Part shown: positions 44,145 through 51,818 of the stretch, in pieces | How positions within the stretch are numbered: the stretch's first letter is position 1 | How the letters are laid out: every line of letters starts with the position of its first letter | Assembly (NCBI RefSeq): GCF_002305895.1 | Contig: NZ_CP022203.1 | Coordinates: forward strand, 2,396,501-2,460,500 | Length of the DNA: 64,000 nt | Origin: Corallococcus macrosporus DSM 14697 | Lineage (GTDB): Bacteria; Myxococcota; Myxococcia; Myxococcales; Myxococcaceae | Reading direction: 5' to 3' | Position numbers and translations under genes: made by a program | Notes under the pieces: model-generated | Seen by the model: the letters and a program-made list of their open reading frames with translations, nothing else | Database searches by the model: none | Told to the model about the DNA's origin: nothing

Positions 44145-45341
44145 ATGCGGAACACTCCTAGACGTGGCCTGATGTGGCTGCCGCTGCTCGCCGTACTCGC
44201 CATCCTGCCTGGCTGCATCGTCCACGGTGAGGACGACTGGTACGACGACGACTATGACGACGACGGCATCTGCTACTGCGTCACCGACCGCGACTGCAGC
44301 AGCGGCGAGAGCTGCCGCAGCGGCGTATGTCGGGTGGTCCCGCCCGACTCTGGCCAGTGTTCGACGTCCCTGGACTGCCCCGGCTCGCAGATCTGCATCA
44401 ACAGCGTCTGCTCGCAGCCCTGCTCGCGCAACTCCGACTGCGGCTCGGGCCAGCGGTGCGAGGACTGGTACTGCGTGGGCAACGGCTCCGTGGACGCCGG
44501 GACGCGCCCGGACGCCGGGACGCGCCCGGACGCTGGACCGCGCCCGGACGCGGGCTCTGACGGCGGGACGCGCCCGGATGCCGGTGTGGATGGCGGCTCC
44601 GCCCAGGTGTGCCGCGTGAACAATGACTGCGGGGTGGGGAACTACTGCATCAACAACCAGTGCATCCGCGGCTGCTACGACGATAGCTGGTGCGACGCGA
44701 CGGACATGTGCGTGAGCGGCCTGTGCCGCCCGCGCCCGGTGGACCCGGACCCGAACACCTGCTCCACGGCGGAGGACTGCACTGGCGGGAAGGACTGCGT
44801 GGATGGCCAGTGCCGCGCGTCCTGCGACTCCACCACCCAGTGCCCGGAGGACTACACCTGCCAGATTGGCTACTGCATGCCCATTCCGGATGGCGGCGAG
44901 TGCCGCGCCAACTGCGACTGCCCCGCCGGCCAGGTCTGCTCCAATGGCCAGTGCAAGGCGCCGCAGCCGGACCCGGGCCCGTCGTGCGTGGCCAACTGCG
45001 ACTGCCCCTCCGGTGAGGTCTGCACCAACGGCTACTGCCAGCAGCCCGCCCCGCCGCCTCCTCCGCCGGATGCGGGCACGGGCCCGGCCTGCGAGGCCAA
45101 CTGCGATTGCCCGTCCGGCCAGGTCTGCTCCAATGGCCAGTGCAAGGTGCCGGCGCCGCCCCCGGTGCAGGACGCCGGGACGTCGACGCCGGTGTGCCGC
45201 GCCAACTGCGAGTGCCCCTCCGGTCAGGTCTGCACGGAGGGCGTCTGCAAGCCCGTCAACACGGGCAGCGGCAACACCTGCCAGGCCAACTGCGAGTGCC
45301 CGGCCGGCGAGCGCTGCATCGACAACGTCTGCTGGCTGTAG
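44145..45341 (+). CDS. cysteine-rich repeat lipoprotein
   Basis: A 398-residue predicted lipoprotein (signal MRNTPRRGLMWLPLLAVLAILPGC, Cys24 lipidated). An Asp/Tyr-rich stretch (DDWYDDDYDDDG) comes first. The rest consists of small disulfide-type modules: several DC..G..C...C units, then five near-identical modules of the type C-ANCDCP-G-VC-NGQCK from about residue 255 to the end, linked by Pro-rich spacers. A linker near 120-148 repeats DAGTRPDAG. Such modules occur in surface proteins of myxobacteria. It is divergent from the ECF/anti-sigma pair and could be its target; that is inference from position. Confidence 0.82.
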   Translation: MRNTPRRGLMWLPLLAVLAILPGCIVHGEDDWYDDDYDDDGICYCVTDRDCSSGESCRSGVCRVVPPDSGQCSTSLDCPGSQICINSVCSQPCSRNSDCGSGQRCEDWYCVGNGSVDAGTRPDAGTRPDAGPRPDAGSDGGTRPDAGVDGGSAQVCRVNNDCGVGNYCINNQCIRGCYDDSWCDATDMCVSGLCRPRPVDPDPNTCSTAEDCTGGKDCVDGQCRASCDSTTQCPEDYTCQIGYCMPIPDGGECRANCDCPAGQVCSNGQCKAPQPDPGPSCVANCDCPSGEVCTNGYCQQPAPPPPPPDAGTGPACEANCDCPSGQVCSNGQCKVPAPPPVQDAGTSTPVCRANCECPSGQVCTEGVCKPVNTGSGNTCQANCECPAGERCIDNVCWL

Positions 45342-45359
45342 TGACGCCGGACGCCAGCG

Positions 45360-46346
45360 TCAGGGGACCACCATGCGCCAGCAGCGGTGGATCTCCTTTC
45401 GCTGGAAGTCCTCGGGGATGGAGCGCGGGGTGAGCTCCTCCACCTCCATCCCCCGCGTGGCCTTCGAGTCCAACTGGAAGCCCAGGAAGTTGTTGGAGAA
45501 GTAGAGGACGCCGCCGGGCGCGAGCAGCGCCCGGATGGCGGCCAGCAGGCGCGGGTGGTCGCGCTGCACGTTGAAGCTGCCCGACATCTTCTTCGACGTG
45601 GAGAAGGACGGCGGGTCGCACACCACCAGGTCATAGCGCTCCGGCGCGTCGGCCTGGGCCTCCACCCAGGCCTTGGCGTCCGCGCGCACCAGGGTGTGCC
45701 GTGCGTCCGCCAGCCCGTTGAGCTCCAGGTTGTCCTCGGCCCAATCCAGGTACGTGTTGGACAGGTCCACCGTCATCGTGCTCGCGGCGCCTCCGGCGGC
45801 GGCGTAGACGGTGAAGGCCCCGGTGTACGCGAAGAGGTTGAGGAAGCGCTTGCCCCGGGCCTCCTCCCGCACGCGCGCGCGGGTGTTGCGGTGGTCCATG
45901 AAGAGGCCGGTGTCGAGGTAGTCGCCCAGGTTCACCCAGAACTTGAGGCCCTGCTCCTCCACCACGATGCGCCCGCTGTCCTGGCCCACCCGGCCGTACT
46001 GCGAGCGGCCCCAGGGCTGGGGCGTGTGCGTCTTCACGAAGATGCGCTCGGGAGGGGCGGCCAGCACCTCGGACACCGCGGCCAGCACCTCCTCCCGCTG
46101 CGTCTCCGCCGCGCCCGAGGCGATGGCGCGCCGCCGGGGGTACTCCACGACGTGGACGCGGTCGCCGTAGACGTCGATGGCGAAGGGGTACTCGGGGATG
46201 TCCCTGTCGTAGACGCGGAAGGCCGTCAGGCCCTGCGCGCGGGCCCACTTGCGGAAGCGCTTGTCTCCCTTGCGCAGCCGGTTGGCGAACATGCCCCCAG
46301 GGCCGGTTGCGTCGTGAGTGCCGTGCGTACCTTGTGTGTCAGCCAT
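45360..46346 (-). CDS. class I SAM-dependent rRNA methyltransferase, RlmK-like
   Basis: A 328-residue methyltransferase similar to the C-terminal (RlmK, m7G2069) half of E. coli RlmKL. The N-terminal part has FANRLRKGDKRFRKWARAQG and YDRDIPEYPFAIDVYGDRV; the Rossmann core shows FLNLFAYTGAFTVYAAAGGA (SAM motif), MTVDLSNTYLDWA and the catalytic VVCDPPSFSTSKKM. The start may be the ATG at 46346 (GGAAGG ten bases upstream) or the ATG at 46292, where family similarity begins. If 46346 is right, its start codon overlaps that of the divergent UdgX-type gene. Confidence 0.87.
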   Translation of the reverse strand: MADTQGTHGTHDATGPGGMFANRLRKGDKRFRKWARAQGLTAFRVYDRDIPEYPFAIDVYGDRVHVVEYPRRRAIASGAAETQREEVLAAVSEVLAAPPERIFVKTHTPQPWGRSQYGRVGQDSGRIVVEEQGLKFWVNLGDYLDTGLFMDHRNTRARVREEARGKRFLNLFAYTGAFTVYAAAGGAASTMTVDLSNTYLDWAEDNLELNGLADARHTLVRADAKAWVEAQADAPERYDLVVCDPPSFSTSKKMSGSFNVQRDHPRLLAAIRALLAPGGVLYFSNNFLGFQLDSKATRGMEVEELTPRSIPEDFQRKEIHRCWRMVVP

Positions 46347-47031
46347 GCCCAAGCGTCCTTCCGTCCAGACCACCGCGGCCCCCCTCATCCCTGAGTCTCC
46401 GACGTACGACAAGCTCCGAAAGGCGGCCGCGGGGTGTCAGGCGTGCCCGCTGTGGCGCACGGGCACCCAGACAGTCTTTGGCGAGCCCGAGGGCCAACCG
46501 CGTCCTGGCCCCCGGGTGATGCTGGTGGGGGAGCAGCCAGGGGACCAGGAGGACCGGGCCGGGAGGCCCTTCGTGGGGCCCTCTGGCCGGCTGCTGGACG
46601 AGGCGCTGGAGGCCGCCGGCATCGACCGCGCGCAGGTGTACGTCACCAATACGGTGAAGCACTTCAAGTGGACCGGCCAGGGCTCCCGGCGCATCCACGC
46701 GAAGCCCACCACGGCGGAGATTCGCGCCTGCCTGCCATGGCTGGAGGCGGAGCTTCGGGTGTTCCGCCCGGACGTCCTCGTCTGTCTGGGCGCCACCGCG
46801 GCGCAGGCGCTGCTGGGCAAGGACTTCCGGGTGACGCAGTCGCGCGGGCAGCCGGTGGCGTCGGAGTGGGCGCGGGTGGTGGTGGCCACGGTGCACCCGT
46901 CCTCCATCCTCCGCGCGCCGGACCCCCGGGCGAGGGAGGCCGCGCTGGAGGCCTTCATCGACGACCTGCGCGTCGTCGCGCGCATCATCCACGGCGTGTC
47001 GGAAGGGGAGGGCGCGCACGCGCCCATGTGA
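46345..47031 (+). CDS. UdgX-type uracil-DNA glycosylase superfamily protein
   Basis: A 228-residue iron-sulfur protein of the family 4-like uracil-DNA glycosylases. Motif A is VGEQPGDQED (residues 61-70), typical of the UdgX branch; motif B is in VHPSSILRAPD (from 183). Four cluster cysteines are at 31, 34, 129 and 147. The loop SRRIH (114-118) stands where Mycobacterium smegmatis UdgX has KRRIH; its His forms a covalent bond with the abasic product. The His is present here, so irreversible capture of uracil sites is expected. The first residue of the loop differs. The start at 46345 gives no visible Shine-Dalgarno site; a GTG at 46318 is possible. Confidence 0.85.
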   Translation: MPKRPSVQTTAAPLIPESPTYDKLRKAAAGCQACPLWRTGTQTVFGEPEGQPRPGPRVMLVGEQPGDQEDRAGRPFVGPSGRLLDEALEAAGIDRAQVYVTNTVKHFKWTGQGSRRIHAKPTTAEIRACLPWLEAELRVFRPDVLVCLGATAAQALLGKDFRVTQSRGQPVASEWARVVVATVHPSSILRAPDPRAREAALEAFIDDLRVVARIIHGVSEGEGAHAPM

Positions 47032-47088
47032 GGGGCCCCCAGGCGGCGGGATTGCGGTCCGGGAAAGAGGGAAGAAGACTCCGCCGTC

Positions 47089-47850
47089 ATGAGCGTGCGC
47101 GTCGAGAAGAACGGCCCCGTCACCACCGTCATCCTGCACCGCCCGGAGGTGCGCAACGCCGTGGATGGCGCCACCGCCCAGGCGCTGGCGGACGCCTTCC
47201 GCGCCTTCGACGCGGACCCGGACGCGCGGGTGGGGGTGCTCCACGGCGACGGAGGCACCTTCTGCGCCGGGGCGGACCTGAAGGCCGTCTCCGAGGGCCG
47301 GATGCCGCGCCTGGAGCTGGACGGAGATGGGCCCATGGGGCCCTCGCGGATGGTGCTGTCCAAGCCCGTCATCGCGTCCATTGGCGGGCACGCGGTGGCG
47401 GGCGGCCTGGAGCTGGCGCTGTGGTGTGACTTGCGCGTGGCGGAGGAGGACGCCGTCCTGGGCGTCTTCTGCCGCCGCTGGGGCGTGCCCCTCATCGACG
47501 GCGGCACGGTGCGGCTGCCCCGCCTCATCGGCCTGTCGCGCGCGCTGGACCTCATCCTCACCGGCCGGCCGGTGTCCGCCCAGGAGGCGCTGGCCATGGG
47601 GCTGGTCAACCGGGTGGTACCCCGGGGCCAGGCGCGCGAGGCCGCCGAGGCCCTGGCGCGCGAGGTGGCCGCCTTCCCCCAGGCCTGCATGAACGCGGAT
47701 AGGCACTCCGCCTACACCCAGGCGGGCCTGGGCACCGAGGAAGCGCTGCGTCAGGAGTTCGCGCGCGGCGTCAAGGTGCTGGAGTCGGAGTCCATTGCCG
47801 GGGCCACGCGCTTTGCCCAGGGGGCGGGGCGTCACGGGAAGTTCGAATAG
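47089..47850 (+). CDS. enoyl-CoA hydratase/isomerase family protein
   Basis: A 253-residue crotonase-fold protein acting on acyl-CoA thioesters, for example in fatty-acid beta-oxidation. The oxyanion-hole sequences are GTFCAGADLKAV and IASIGGHAVAGGLELALWCD; the second catalytic Glu position falls in the GVFCRRWGVPLIDGG stretch, where Cys and Arg are unusual, so the reaction may not be standard hydration. The ATG at 47089 begins the family N-terminus. It follows the UdgX gene by 57 bases on the same strand and precedes the transsulfuration gene by 47. Confidence 0.87.
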   Translation: MSVRVEKNGPVTTVILHRPEVRNAVDGATAQALADAFRAFDADPDARVGVLHGDGGTFCAGADLKAVSEGRMPRLELDGDGPMGPSRMVLSKPVIASIGGHAVAGGLELALWCDLRVAEEDAVLGVFCRRWGVPLIDGGTVRLPRLIGLSRALDLILTGRPVSAQEALAMGLVNRVVPRGQAREAAEALAREVAAFPQACMNADRHSAYTQAGLGTEEALRQEFARGVKVLESESIAGATRFAQGAGRHGKFE

Positions 47851-47897
47851 GCGGGTCCTGCTGCGCGGGCGAGGGGGTCTGTGTTAGGTCCCCCGCC

Positions 47898-49043
47898 ATG
47901 CGCTTCGACACGCTTGCCATTCACGCCGGTCAGGAGCCGGACCCCACCACGGGCGCCATCATGACGCCCGTCTACCTGACCTCCACCTACGTCCAGGACG
48001 GCCCCGGAGAGCACAAGGGCTTCGAGTACAGCCGGACGCAGAACCCCACCCGCAACGCGCTCCAGGACTGTCTGGCGGCGCTCGAGGGCGCGAAGCACGG
48101 CGCGGCCTTCGCCTCCGGCCTGGCGGGCACGGCCATGCTGATGCACATGCTGGATGCGGGCGACCACGTCATCGTGTCCGACGACGTGTACGGCGGCACC
48201 TTCCGCATCTTCGACAAGGTGTTCCGGCGGGCCGGGCTGCACTACTCCTTCGTGGACCTGTCCAAGCCGGAGAACTTCGAGGCGGCGATCACGCCCAAGA
48301 CGAAGATGGTGTGGGTGGAGTCCCCCACCAACCCGATGCTCAAGCTCATCGACCTGGCGCGCATCGCCGAGGTCGCCAAGAAGCGGAACATCCTCTCCGT
48401 CGCGGACAACACCTTCATGACGCCGTACTTCCAGCGCCCGCTGGACCTCGGCTTCGACGTGGTGGCGCACTCCACCACCAAGTACATCAACGGGCACAGC
48501 GACGTCGTCGGCGGCTTCGTCTGCACCAGCCGTGAGGACGTGGCGGAGAAGATGTACTTCCTCCAGAACGCCGTGGGCGGCGTGTCCGGCGCCTTCGACA
48601 GCTTCATGGTGCTGCGCGGCGTGAAGACGCTGCACGTGCGCATGGACCGCCACGCCTCCAACGCGATGAAGGTGGCGCAGTTCCTGGCCTCCCACCCGAA
48701 GGTGAAGAAGGTCACCTACCCGGGCCTGGAGTCGCACCCGCAGCACGCGCTGGCCAGGCAGCAGATGTCCGGCTTCGGCGGCATGGTGACCTTCGACATC
48801 CAGGGTGGCCTGGAGGCGGCCCGCACCTTCCTCAAGACGGTGAAGGTGTTCGCCTGCGCCGAGTCCCTGGGCGGCGTCGAATCCCTCATCGAGCACCCGG
48901 CCATCATGACCCACGCCTCCATCCCCAAGGAGACGCGCGAGCAGCTCGGCATCACCGACGGCTTCATCCGCCTGTCGGTGGGCATCGAGGACGCGCGGGA
49001 CCTGGTGGACGACCTGGCCCAGGCGCTCGACGCCGCGAAGTAG
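47898..49043 (+). CDS. cystathionine gamma-synthase/gamma-lyase (PLP)
   Basis: A 381-residue PLP enzyme of the Cys/Met metabolism family. The PLP lysine is in HSTTKYINGHSDVVGG (about residue 195). Other family motifs are FEYSRTQNPTRNALQ near 35-50, the FASGLAGTAML phosphate loop, VWVESPTNPMLKLIDL, and ESLGGVESLIEHPAIMTHAS. The gene makes or splits cystathionine. A cystathionine beta-synthase gene lies 2.8 kb downstream on the other strand, which favours the gamma-lyase direction of reverse transsulfuration (methionine to cysteine), but synthase activity cannot be excluded from sequence. A strong hairpin follows its stop. Confidence 0.92.
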   Translation: MRFDTLAIHAGQEPDPTTGAIMTPVYLTSTYVQDGPGEHKGFEYSRTQNPTRNALQDCLAALEGAKHGAAFASGLAGTAMLMHMLDAGDHVIVSDDVYGGTFRIFDKVFRRAGLHYSFVDLSKPENFEAAITPKTKMVWVESPTNPMLKLIDLARIAEVAKKRNILSVADNTFMTPYFQRPLDLGFDVVAHSTTKYINGHSDVVGGFVCTSREDVAEKMYFLQNAVGGVSGAFDSFMVLRGVKTLHVRMDRHASNAMKVAQFLASHPKVKKVTYPGLESHPQHALARQQMSGFGGMVTFDIQGGLEAARTFLKTVKVFACAESLGGVESLIEHPAIMTHASIPKETREQLGITDGFIRLSVGIEDARDLVDDLAQALDAAK

Positions 49044-49072
49044 CCGCCAGGGCCTCGTGCCCCGCTGGCCCC

Positions 49073-49115
49073 AGGGCCTCCCCGCGCTGCCTTCGTGGAA
49101 GCGCGCGGAGGCCCT
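49073..49115 (+). terminator. long hairpin after the cystathionine enzyme gene
   Basis: A fifteen-base stem, AGGGCCTCCCCGCGC against GCGCGCGGAGGCCCT (one mismatch), with a 13-base loop. There is no T-tract. The arm AGGGCCTCC recurs in the hairpin at 51750-51788. Confidence 0.6.
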
Positions 49116-49204
49116 CGTCATGTCGTCGTCCATGCTGGAGGCGGCGTGCTGATTTGCTAGGCTGAAGGCCTCAGGCAGTGCGTGCCCCTGGAGACCGACA
49201 CCCC

Positions 49205-49627
49205 ATGACCCGTGAAGAAGCGCAGATGCTGGCGCAGGCGTTCCTCGCCGCCAACGGCAACCCCAACAGCGTCGGTATCAACCCGCAGGGCTTCGGCGGC
49301 GTCGCCCTGGGTGACGCCCAGCTCTACTTCGAGTGGCACGACAAGGAGCAGGCGCTGGAGTGCAGCGCGCTCATCCACCGGTTCCGGGACAACCCCAAGC
49401 CGGGCATCCTGGAGGGCTTCCAGGACGAGCAGAAGAAGGGCACCGACACCGGCGGCGGCACCGTGGACTTCGAGCCGGAGAACAAGTCCCTCTTCCTCAG
49501 CCGCACCTACACCACGGCACCCCAGATTCCGATTTTCAACGACGACATGAAGCGGCTGATGAAGGCCAGCCTCGAGTGGAGCAGCACCGTCCTCAACCGG
49601 GTGGCGGACCGCGTCTTCGGGCGCTGA
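49205..49627 (+). CDS. small cassette protein A (paralogue of the third cassette gene)
   Basis: A 140-residue soluble protein of unknown function. It shares much of its sequence with the gene at 50727: [35 protein letters not shown], the PKPGILEGFQDEQKKGTD stretch and MKRLMKASLEWSSTVLNRVA. The alternating beta-strand and helix pattern, with a terminal helix, resembles CesT-type secretion chaperones, but no family hit is claimed. There is no signal peptide. The ATG at 49205 is chosen by comparison with its paralogue (both MTRE-AQ). It precedes the hydrolase gene by 106 bases. Confidence 0.75.
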   Translation: MTREEAQMLAQAFLAANGNPNSVGINPQGFGGVALGDAQLYFEWHDKEQALECSALIHRFRDNPKPGILEGFQDEQKKGTDTGGGTVDFEPENKSLFLSRTYTTAPQIPIFNDDMKRLMKASLEWSSTVLNRVADRVFGR

Positions 49628-49733
49628 TCCTCTGCCGCGGTGCGGCAAAGTGAGGGGCGGCGCAACTCCCGGGACTCCCGGACGATAATCCCCTCACTGA
49701 AGTCCACTCCTTTCGAATCGCCCTGGAGCCCCC

Positions 49734-50723
49734 ATGAACCCCATCGGGAAGTTCATCAACAAGGTCCGTACCGGTGCCGAGAAGGCCATTGACCGCACGC
49801 AGGACGTCGTCGGGGACGCCGTCGACAACGTGAAGGACGCCGCGGCCGCGGGTGGCCGCAAGGTCGGCCAGTTCGTGGACGGCTTCGAGAACGCCGCCTC
49901 CGGCGCCGCTCGGGGCGTGGGCAACGTGGTGGGCGGCGCCGCCCGCGGCGTGCAGGAGTTCTTCGGCGGCGGCAACCAGCCGGACCGCGTGCACGACGGC
50001 AAGCTGCTGGGCGCGGACGGCCAGACCTTCCCGCCGGGCACCGCGCTGGCGGACATCCCGGGTGTGAATCCGGCCAACAACCCGAACCCGCAGTCCACGG
50101 TCCTCTACGTCAACGGCATCCTGACGACGAAGGAGGCCCAGTCGGAGAGCCTGCAGGCCATCGCGAACGCGACGGGCTCGCGCGTCATCGGCATCCACAA
50201 CGCCACCGAGGGCATGGGCGCGGACCTGGCCCAGTGCGTGAAGGACAAGCTGGACAAGGGCACCAACCCCGCCGTGGACACCCTGGCGGACGCCCTCTAC
50301 ACGGAGATCAAGGCCGGCCGTGACGTGCACCTGATGGCGCACAGCCAGGGTGGCCTCATCTCCAGCCGCGCGCTGAACGACGTGTACAACCGGCTGCGCA
50401 TCGAAGATGGGATGTCCAAGTCGGACGCCCAGGCGCTGATGGGGAACATCAACGTGGAGACGTTCGGCGCCGCCGCCACCACGTACCCGGACGGCCCGAA
50501 CTACGTGCACTACGTGAACCGGGGCGACCCGGTCCCCAGCATGTTCGGCCTGGGCCCCATCCCGGACAAGTGGAACCCCATCGCGGACGGTGGCCAGGGC
50601 TCCAAGGTCCACCACTTCAACGAGTTCCACCTGAACCCGTTCGACGGCCACAAGTTCGAGGACGTCTACCTCAAGAACCGCGTGCCCTTCGACCAGGCCC
50701 GCGAAGGCAACTTCAACCAGTAG
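49734..50723 (+). CDS. alpha/beta-hydrolase with amphipathic N-terminal region
   Basis: A 329-residue predicted lipase or esterase. Residues 1-80 are rich in Gly, Ala, Val and Asp with helical amphipathic character (KFINKVRTGAEKAIDRTQDV, GAARGVGNVVGGAARGV) and no standard signal peptide. The hydrolase domain begins near 120 (STVLYVNGILTTKEAQ). The nucleophile elbow is MAHSQGG with Ser204 (A-x-S-x-G instead of G-x-S-x-G), Asp265 is in NRGDPVPS, and His293, His294 or His299 completes the triad. Two related small genes flank it. Its layout is compatible with a secreted effector and partners; this is inference. The third cassette gene starts 4 bases after its stop. Confidence 0.8.
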   Translation: MNPIGKFINKVRTGAEKAIDRTQDVVGDAVDNVKDAAAAGGRKVGQFVDGFENAASGAARGVGNVVGGAARGVQEFFGGGNQPDRVHDGKLLGADGQTFPPGTALADIPGVNPANNPNPQSTVLYVNGILTTKEAQSESLQAIANATGSRVIGIHNATEGMGADLAQCVKDKLDKGTNPAVDTLADALYTEIKAGRDVHLMAHSQGGLISSRALNDVYNRLRIEDGMSKSDAQALMGNINVETFGAAATTYPDGPNYVHYVNRGDPVPSMFGLGPIPDKWNPIADGGQGSKVHHFNEFHLNPFDGHKFEDVYLKNRVPFDQAREGNFNQ

Positions 50724-50726
50724 CCC

Positions 50727-51254
50727 ATGGCAACCGCTCCCCGCAGTGGCCTCGCAGGCCTGCTCCGGTCCTGGATTGCAGGCCTGGGCCCCGCCGCTCC
50801 CGCCGACACCCCGATGACGCGGGAGTCGGCGCAGCGCCTGGTCCAGGGTTTTCTCCACGAGGAGGGCACGCCGCCCAGCCCGGGCATCAATCCCCAGGGC
50901 TTCGGCGGGCTCAACGCGGGGGGCGCGTCGCTGTACTTCGAGTGGTTGGAGGACACCCAGGCGCTGAAGTGCAGCGCCCTGGTGTACCGCTTCCGTGAGC
51001 CGCCCAAGCCCGGCGTCATCGAGGGCTTCCAGGCCGAGGAGCGGGAGGGCACGGACGCTGGCGGCGGCACCGTGGACTACGAGCGGGAGAACCGGGGCCT
51101 CTACCTGGCCCGGACCTACACCCGCATGCCCACCGAGCGCGCCTTCGCCAAGGAGATGCGCCGGCTGATGAAGGCCAGCATCAAGTGGAACTCCCAGGTG
51201 TTGGACCGCGTCGCTTCGCGCGTGTTCCACCCGGAGGAACTGGAATCCAAGTAG
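50727..51254 (+). CDS. small cassette protein B (paralogue of the first cassette gene)
   Basis: A 175-residue protein whose residues 30-170 are clearly related to the 140-residue protein at 49205 ([72 protein letters not shown]). The extra N-terminal 29 residues are Ala/Pro/Gly-rich; an internal ATG at 50814 would give a protein of the same length as its paralogue and may be the true start. Only 3 bases separate it from the hydrolase gene, so they are co-transcribed. Role unknown; a binding partner or immunity protein of the hydrolase is possible. Confidence 0.75.
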   Translation: MATAPRSGLAGLLRSWIAGLGPAAPADTPMTRESAQRLVQGFLHEEGTPPSPGINPQGFGGLNAGGASLYFEWLEDTQALKCSALVYRFREPPKPGVIEGFQAEEREGTDAGGGTVDYERENRGLYLARTYTRMPTERAFAKEMRRLMKASIKWNSQVLDRVASRVFHPEELESK

Positions 51255-51276
51255 GCGTCGCGTTGAAGTAGCGCCC

Positions 51277-51723
51277 ATGCGCTATTTCGAGGACTTCCAG
51301 CCCGGGGACGTGAGCGAACACGGCCCCCATGTGGTGTCGCGCGAGGAAATCATCGCCTTCGCGACCCAGTTCGACCCGCAGCCCTTCCACCTGAGCGACG
51401 AGGGTGCTCGTGACAGCATCTTCGGGGGCCTGGTGGCCAGCGGCTGGCACACCGCCTCCCTCTGTCATCGCCTGCTGGTGCAGAGCTTCCTGGGCCAGGC
51501 GTCCAGCCTGGGCTCGCCCGGCTTGGATGAGCTGCGCTGGCTCAAGCCCGTGCGGCCCGGGGACACCTTGCGCGTGCGCGTGGAGGTCGTCTCCGCCACG
51601 CCGTCCCGCAGCAAGCCGGACCGGGGCGCCGTGAAGCTCCGCATGGAGGTGCGCAACCAGAAGGACGAGGTGGTGATGACGGAGCTGGCCAACGTGCTCT
51701 TCGGCCGGCGTCCGCGGGGGTAG
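51277..51723 (+). CDS. MaoC-family dehydratase
   Basis: A 148-residue hot-dog-fold protein related to (R)-specific enoyl-CoA hydratases and MaoC dehydratases. The active-site pair is visible in [17 protein letters not shown], where Asp and His follow the family D-x-x-P-x-H pattern, followed by [13 protein letters not shown]. The length fits a single hot-dog domain (about 140-150). The gene starts 22 bases after the small cassette gene on the same strand, so it may share its transcript, although a metabolic link with the cassette is not obvious. A hairpin follows. Confidence 0.87.
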   Translation: MRYFEDFQPGDVSEHGPHVVSREEIIAFATQFDPQPFHLSDEGARDSIFGGLVASGWHTASLCHRLLVQSFLGQASSLGSPGLDELRWLKPVRPGDTLRVRVEVVSATPSRSKPDRGAVKLRMEVRNQKDEVVMTELANVLFGRRPRG

Positions 51724-51749
51724 GGCAGGGGCGCCTGCCGGAAACACAG

Positions 51750-51788
51750 AGGGCCTCCACGTTCCCCTTCGCGGGAGCGGGAGGCCCT
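51750..51788. terminator. hairpin between maoC-type gene and cystathionine beta-synthase gene
   Basis: A nine-pair stem AGGGCCTCC/GGAGGCCCT with a 21-base loop that may itself fold. It lies between two convergent genes (26 and 30 bases from the stops) and probably ends both transcripts. Short T-runs are present only weakly. Confidence 0.6.
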
Positions 51789-51818
51789 TCGTGCTTCCAG
51801 GCGCGGGGGCGCCCGGGA

